Shown here piece by piece: positions 53,028 to 54,114 of a stretch of DNA of 54,114 bases. The stretch is from Myxococcaceae bacterium. Its GTDB lineage: Bacteria > Myxococcota > UBA727 > JABDBI01. The first letter of the stretch is position 1. Every line of letters starts with the position of its first letter. Below the pieces are notes generated by a model. That model saw nothing but the letters and a program-made list of their open reading frames with translations. It was not told the origin of the DNA and did no database searches. The DNA lies in the NCBI GenBank assembly GCA_016000045.1, contig JAECQY010000011.1, forward strand, positions 1 to 54,114, read 5' to 3'. The translations under genes were made by a program, and so were the position numbers.

Positions 53028-53641
53028 TGCATTCTCTCCTGCAAAGCCAAAACCGCTTTCTGAGTCATCATCAGAACAGGGTAGCGCAAAATGTCATAAA
53101 CATTGACGCCTGCTTCTTCAAGGTATTTTGAACGATCTAGATTCCGCATGCTGCGTTTCAAGAGATCATTTTCCAAATCCACCACCAAAGAACGTTCTGC
53201 AGAAAGACCTTTTAGAATCTGAGCTGCCTTTTTGGTTTTTGCTTCCGGTATCGGAAACTCGCTCAAAATTTTTAAATTGTTCTCTTTCAAACGTGCACTC
53301 AGGGCTACGGCAAGAGCCGCACGACGTTTGGCTTTAGGCATCTGGTACGAATAATCACGCGGCTTTGGAGCAAACGCAACTCCCCCACCAATTTGATGAG
53401 GACTTTTGAGCGAACCCTGACGCGCCATACCACGGCCCTTCTGTGGAGAAGGCTTCTTGGTCGTCCCGTTTACTTCTGCTTTGGTTAAAGCAGACTGGGT
53501 ACCCGCTCTTCGGCAAGCACGTTGCCAGTGAACGACTTCAGAAAGCAAATGCTTACGAATGGGTGCAGCGAAAACATCCGGGCTAAGCTCCATCGTTCCC
53601 ACTTTTTCATTGTTTAAATTGACTATATCGACTTGAGGCAT
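53024..53641 (-). CDS. rplD: 50S ribosomal protein L4
   Basis: A 205-residue L4 with GTQSALTKAEVNGTTKKPSP, QKGRGMARQGSLKSPHQIGG and an RDYSYQMPKAKRRAALAVAL segment. It follows rpsJ by 12 nt with its own AAGGA ribosome-binding site. The L3 gene that normally lies between rpsJ and rplD is absent. Confidence 0.96.
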   Translation of the reverse strand: MPQVDIVNLNNEKVGTMELSPDVFAAPIRKHLLSEVVHWQRACRRAGTQSALTKAEVNGTTKKPSPQKGRGMARQGSLKSPHQIGGGVAFAPKPRDYSYQMPKAKRRAALAVALSARLKENNLKILSEFPIPEAKTKKAAQILKGLSAERSLVVDLENDLLKRSMRNLDRSKYLEEAGVNVYDILRYPVLMMTQKAVLALQERMQ

Positions 53642-53653
53642 GTTCCTTACTTC

Positions 53654-53962
53654 CTAGCTTCGCAGCTCAACATCAACGCCGGCGGACAAATCCAACTTCA
53701 TCAGCGCATCCAAAGTAGCTTGAGTCGGGCCCAAAATTTCAAGTACACGCTTATGCGTACGAACCTCAAACTGTTCCCGAGACTTTTTGTCAATGAACGG
53801 ACTTCTTAATACCGTATAACCCGTAATCTTTGTAGGCAACGGAATCGGTCCTACGATTTTTGCTCCGGTACGGCGAGCGGTTCCTACAATCTCTTCTGCG
53901 GACTGATCCAACAGTTTATGATCGTACGCTTTTAAACGAATGCGAATCTTATTGGCCGACAT
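53654..53962 (-). CDS. rpsJ: 30S ribosomal protein S10
   Basis: A 102-residue S10 (also NusE) with [39 protein letters not shown] and [16 protein letters not shown]. It starts 6 nt after the tuf stop, so tuf and S10 are co-transcribed. Confidence 0.97.
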   Translation of the reverse strand: MSANKIRIRLKAYDHKLLDQSAEEIVGTARRTGAKIVGPIPLPTKITGYTVLRSPFIDKKSREQFEVRTHKRVLEILGPTQATLDALMKLDLSAGVDVELRS

Positions 53963-53968
53963 GACTTA

Positions 53969-54114
53969 CTACTCCAAAATCTCTGAGACAACGCCCGCGC
54001 CTACGGTATGACCGCCTTCACGAATCGCAAAACGAAGTTCTTTATCCATTGCAATCGGTGTGATCAAATCCACCGTGATGGTCACGTTATCACCCGGCAT
54101 AACCATTTCCGAGC
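53969..54114 (-). CDS. tuf: elongation factor Tu, C-terminal fragment (continues beyond window)
   Basis: The last 48 codons of EF-Tu: [40 protein letters not shown] and the final ILE before TAG. This is the beta-barrel domain 3. The 5' part lies beyond the right edge. tuf directly upstream of rpsJ is the common str-S10 arrangement. Confidence 0.96.
   Translation of the reverse strand, partial: SEMVMPGDNVTITVDLITPIAMDKELRFAIREGGHTVGAGVVSEILE

Overview
The window is a gene-dense chromosomal segment of a Gram-negative bacterium. Lipoproteins, a TIGR04551-like outer-membrane barrel, LolB-like and MtgA-like envelope proteins and an EpmA homologue point towards the former Deltaproteobacteria (Bdellovibrionota/Myxococcota-like). 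That placement is inference only. I saw no rRNA or tRNA genes.

Region 1 (1-5951, minus strand) is a complete diversity-generating retroelement (DGR). In transcription order it holds a polytopic membrane protein, a long secreted Ser/Thr-rich target ending in a DUF1566 domain with variable repeat VR2, an Avd-type accessory protein, a hairpin-rich leader, the template repeat TR, a reverse transcriptase, and a second short secreted DUF1566 target with VR1. TR, VR1 and VR2 are each 102 nt. All 12 (VR1) and 19 (VR2) internal differences from TR fall at adenines of the coding strand, the hallmark of adenine-directed mutagenic retrohoming. The RT has an extra C-terminal domain that looks like the MutS mismatch-recognition domain. 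A cluster of strong hairpins (131-379) lies downstream of VR1.

Region 2 (6078-28033) is mostly core metabolism: folD, a polyphosphate-glucokinase-like kinase, transketolase, rpiB, a patatin, a DnaQ-like exonuclease, a split NAD synthetase, a CRM-domain protein, lipB, rpmE-DUF1385-prfA, epmA, an M23 peptidase and an SCP2 protein. It is interrupted by three near-identical copies of an AAA-ATPase-like/PD-(D/E)XK protein (6115, 14384, 26408). Each copy has the same promoter ending 8 nt before the ATG, which predicts leaderless mRNA. The copies are mosaics of one another. A decayed antisense remnant of a further copy lies at 19763-19891. A fourth, diverged homologue with a signal peptide and an ankyrin-like tail is at 36517-38481. 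A lipoprotein with a C-terminal thaumatin-like domain is at 16160-18094.

Region 3 (28102-45579) carries a lipoprotein with two Opp/Dpp ATPases, mtgA, the outer-membrane barrel, a sigma factor, a beta-lactamase-fold hydrolase, guaA, a GlpA-type glycerol-3-phosphate dehydrogenase, rpe, dnaK, an H1-like/HTH protein and rlmB. A deleted partial duplicate of rlmB follows at 45731-45888.

Region 4 (45921-54114, minus strand) is the tuf-S10-spc ribosomal protein operon. It reads tuf, rpsJ, rplD, rplW, rplB, rpsS, rplV, rpsC, rplP, rpmC, rpsQ, rplN, rplX, rplE, rpsH, rplF, rplR, rpsE, rpmD, rplO and then a terminator. rplC, rpsN and secY are absent from their normal places.
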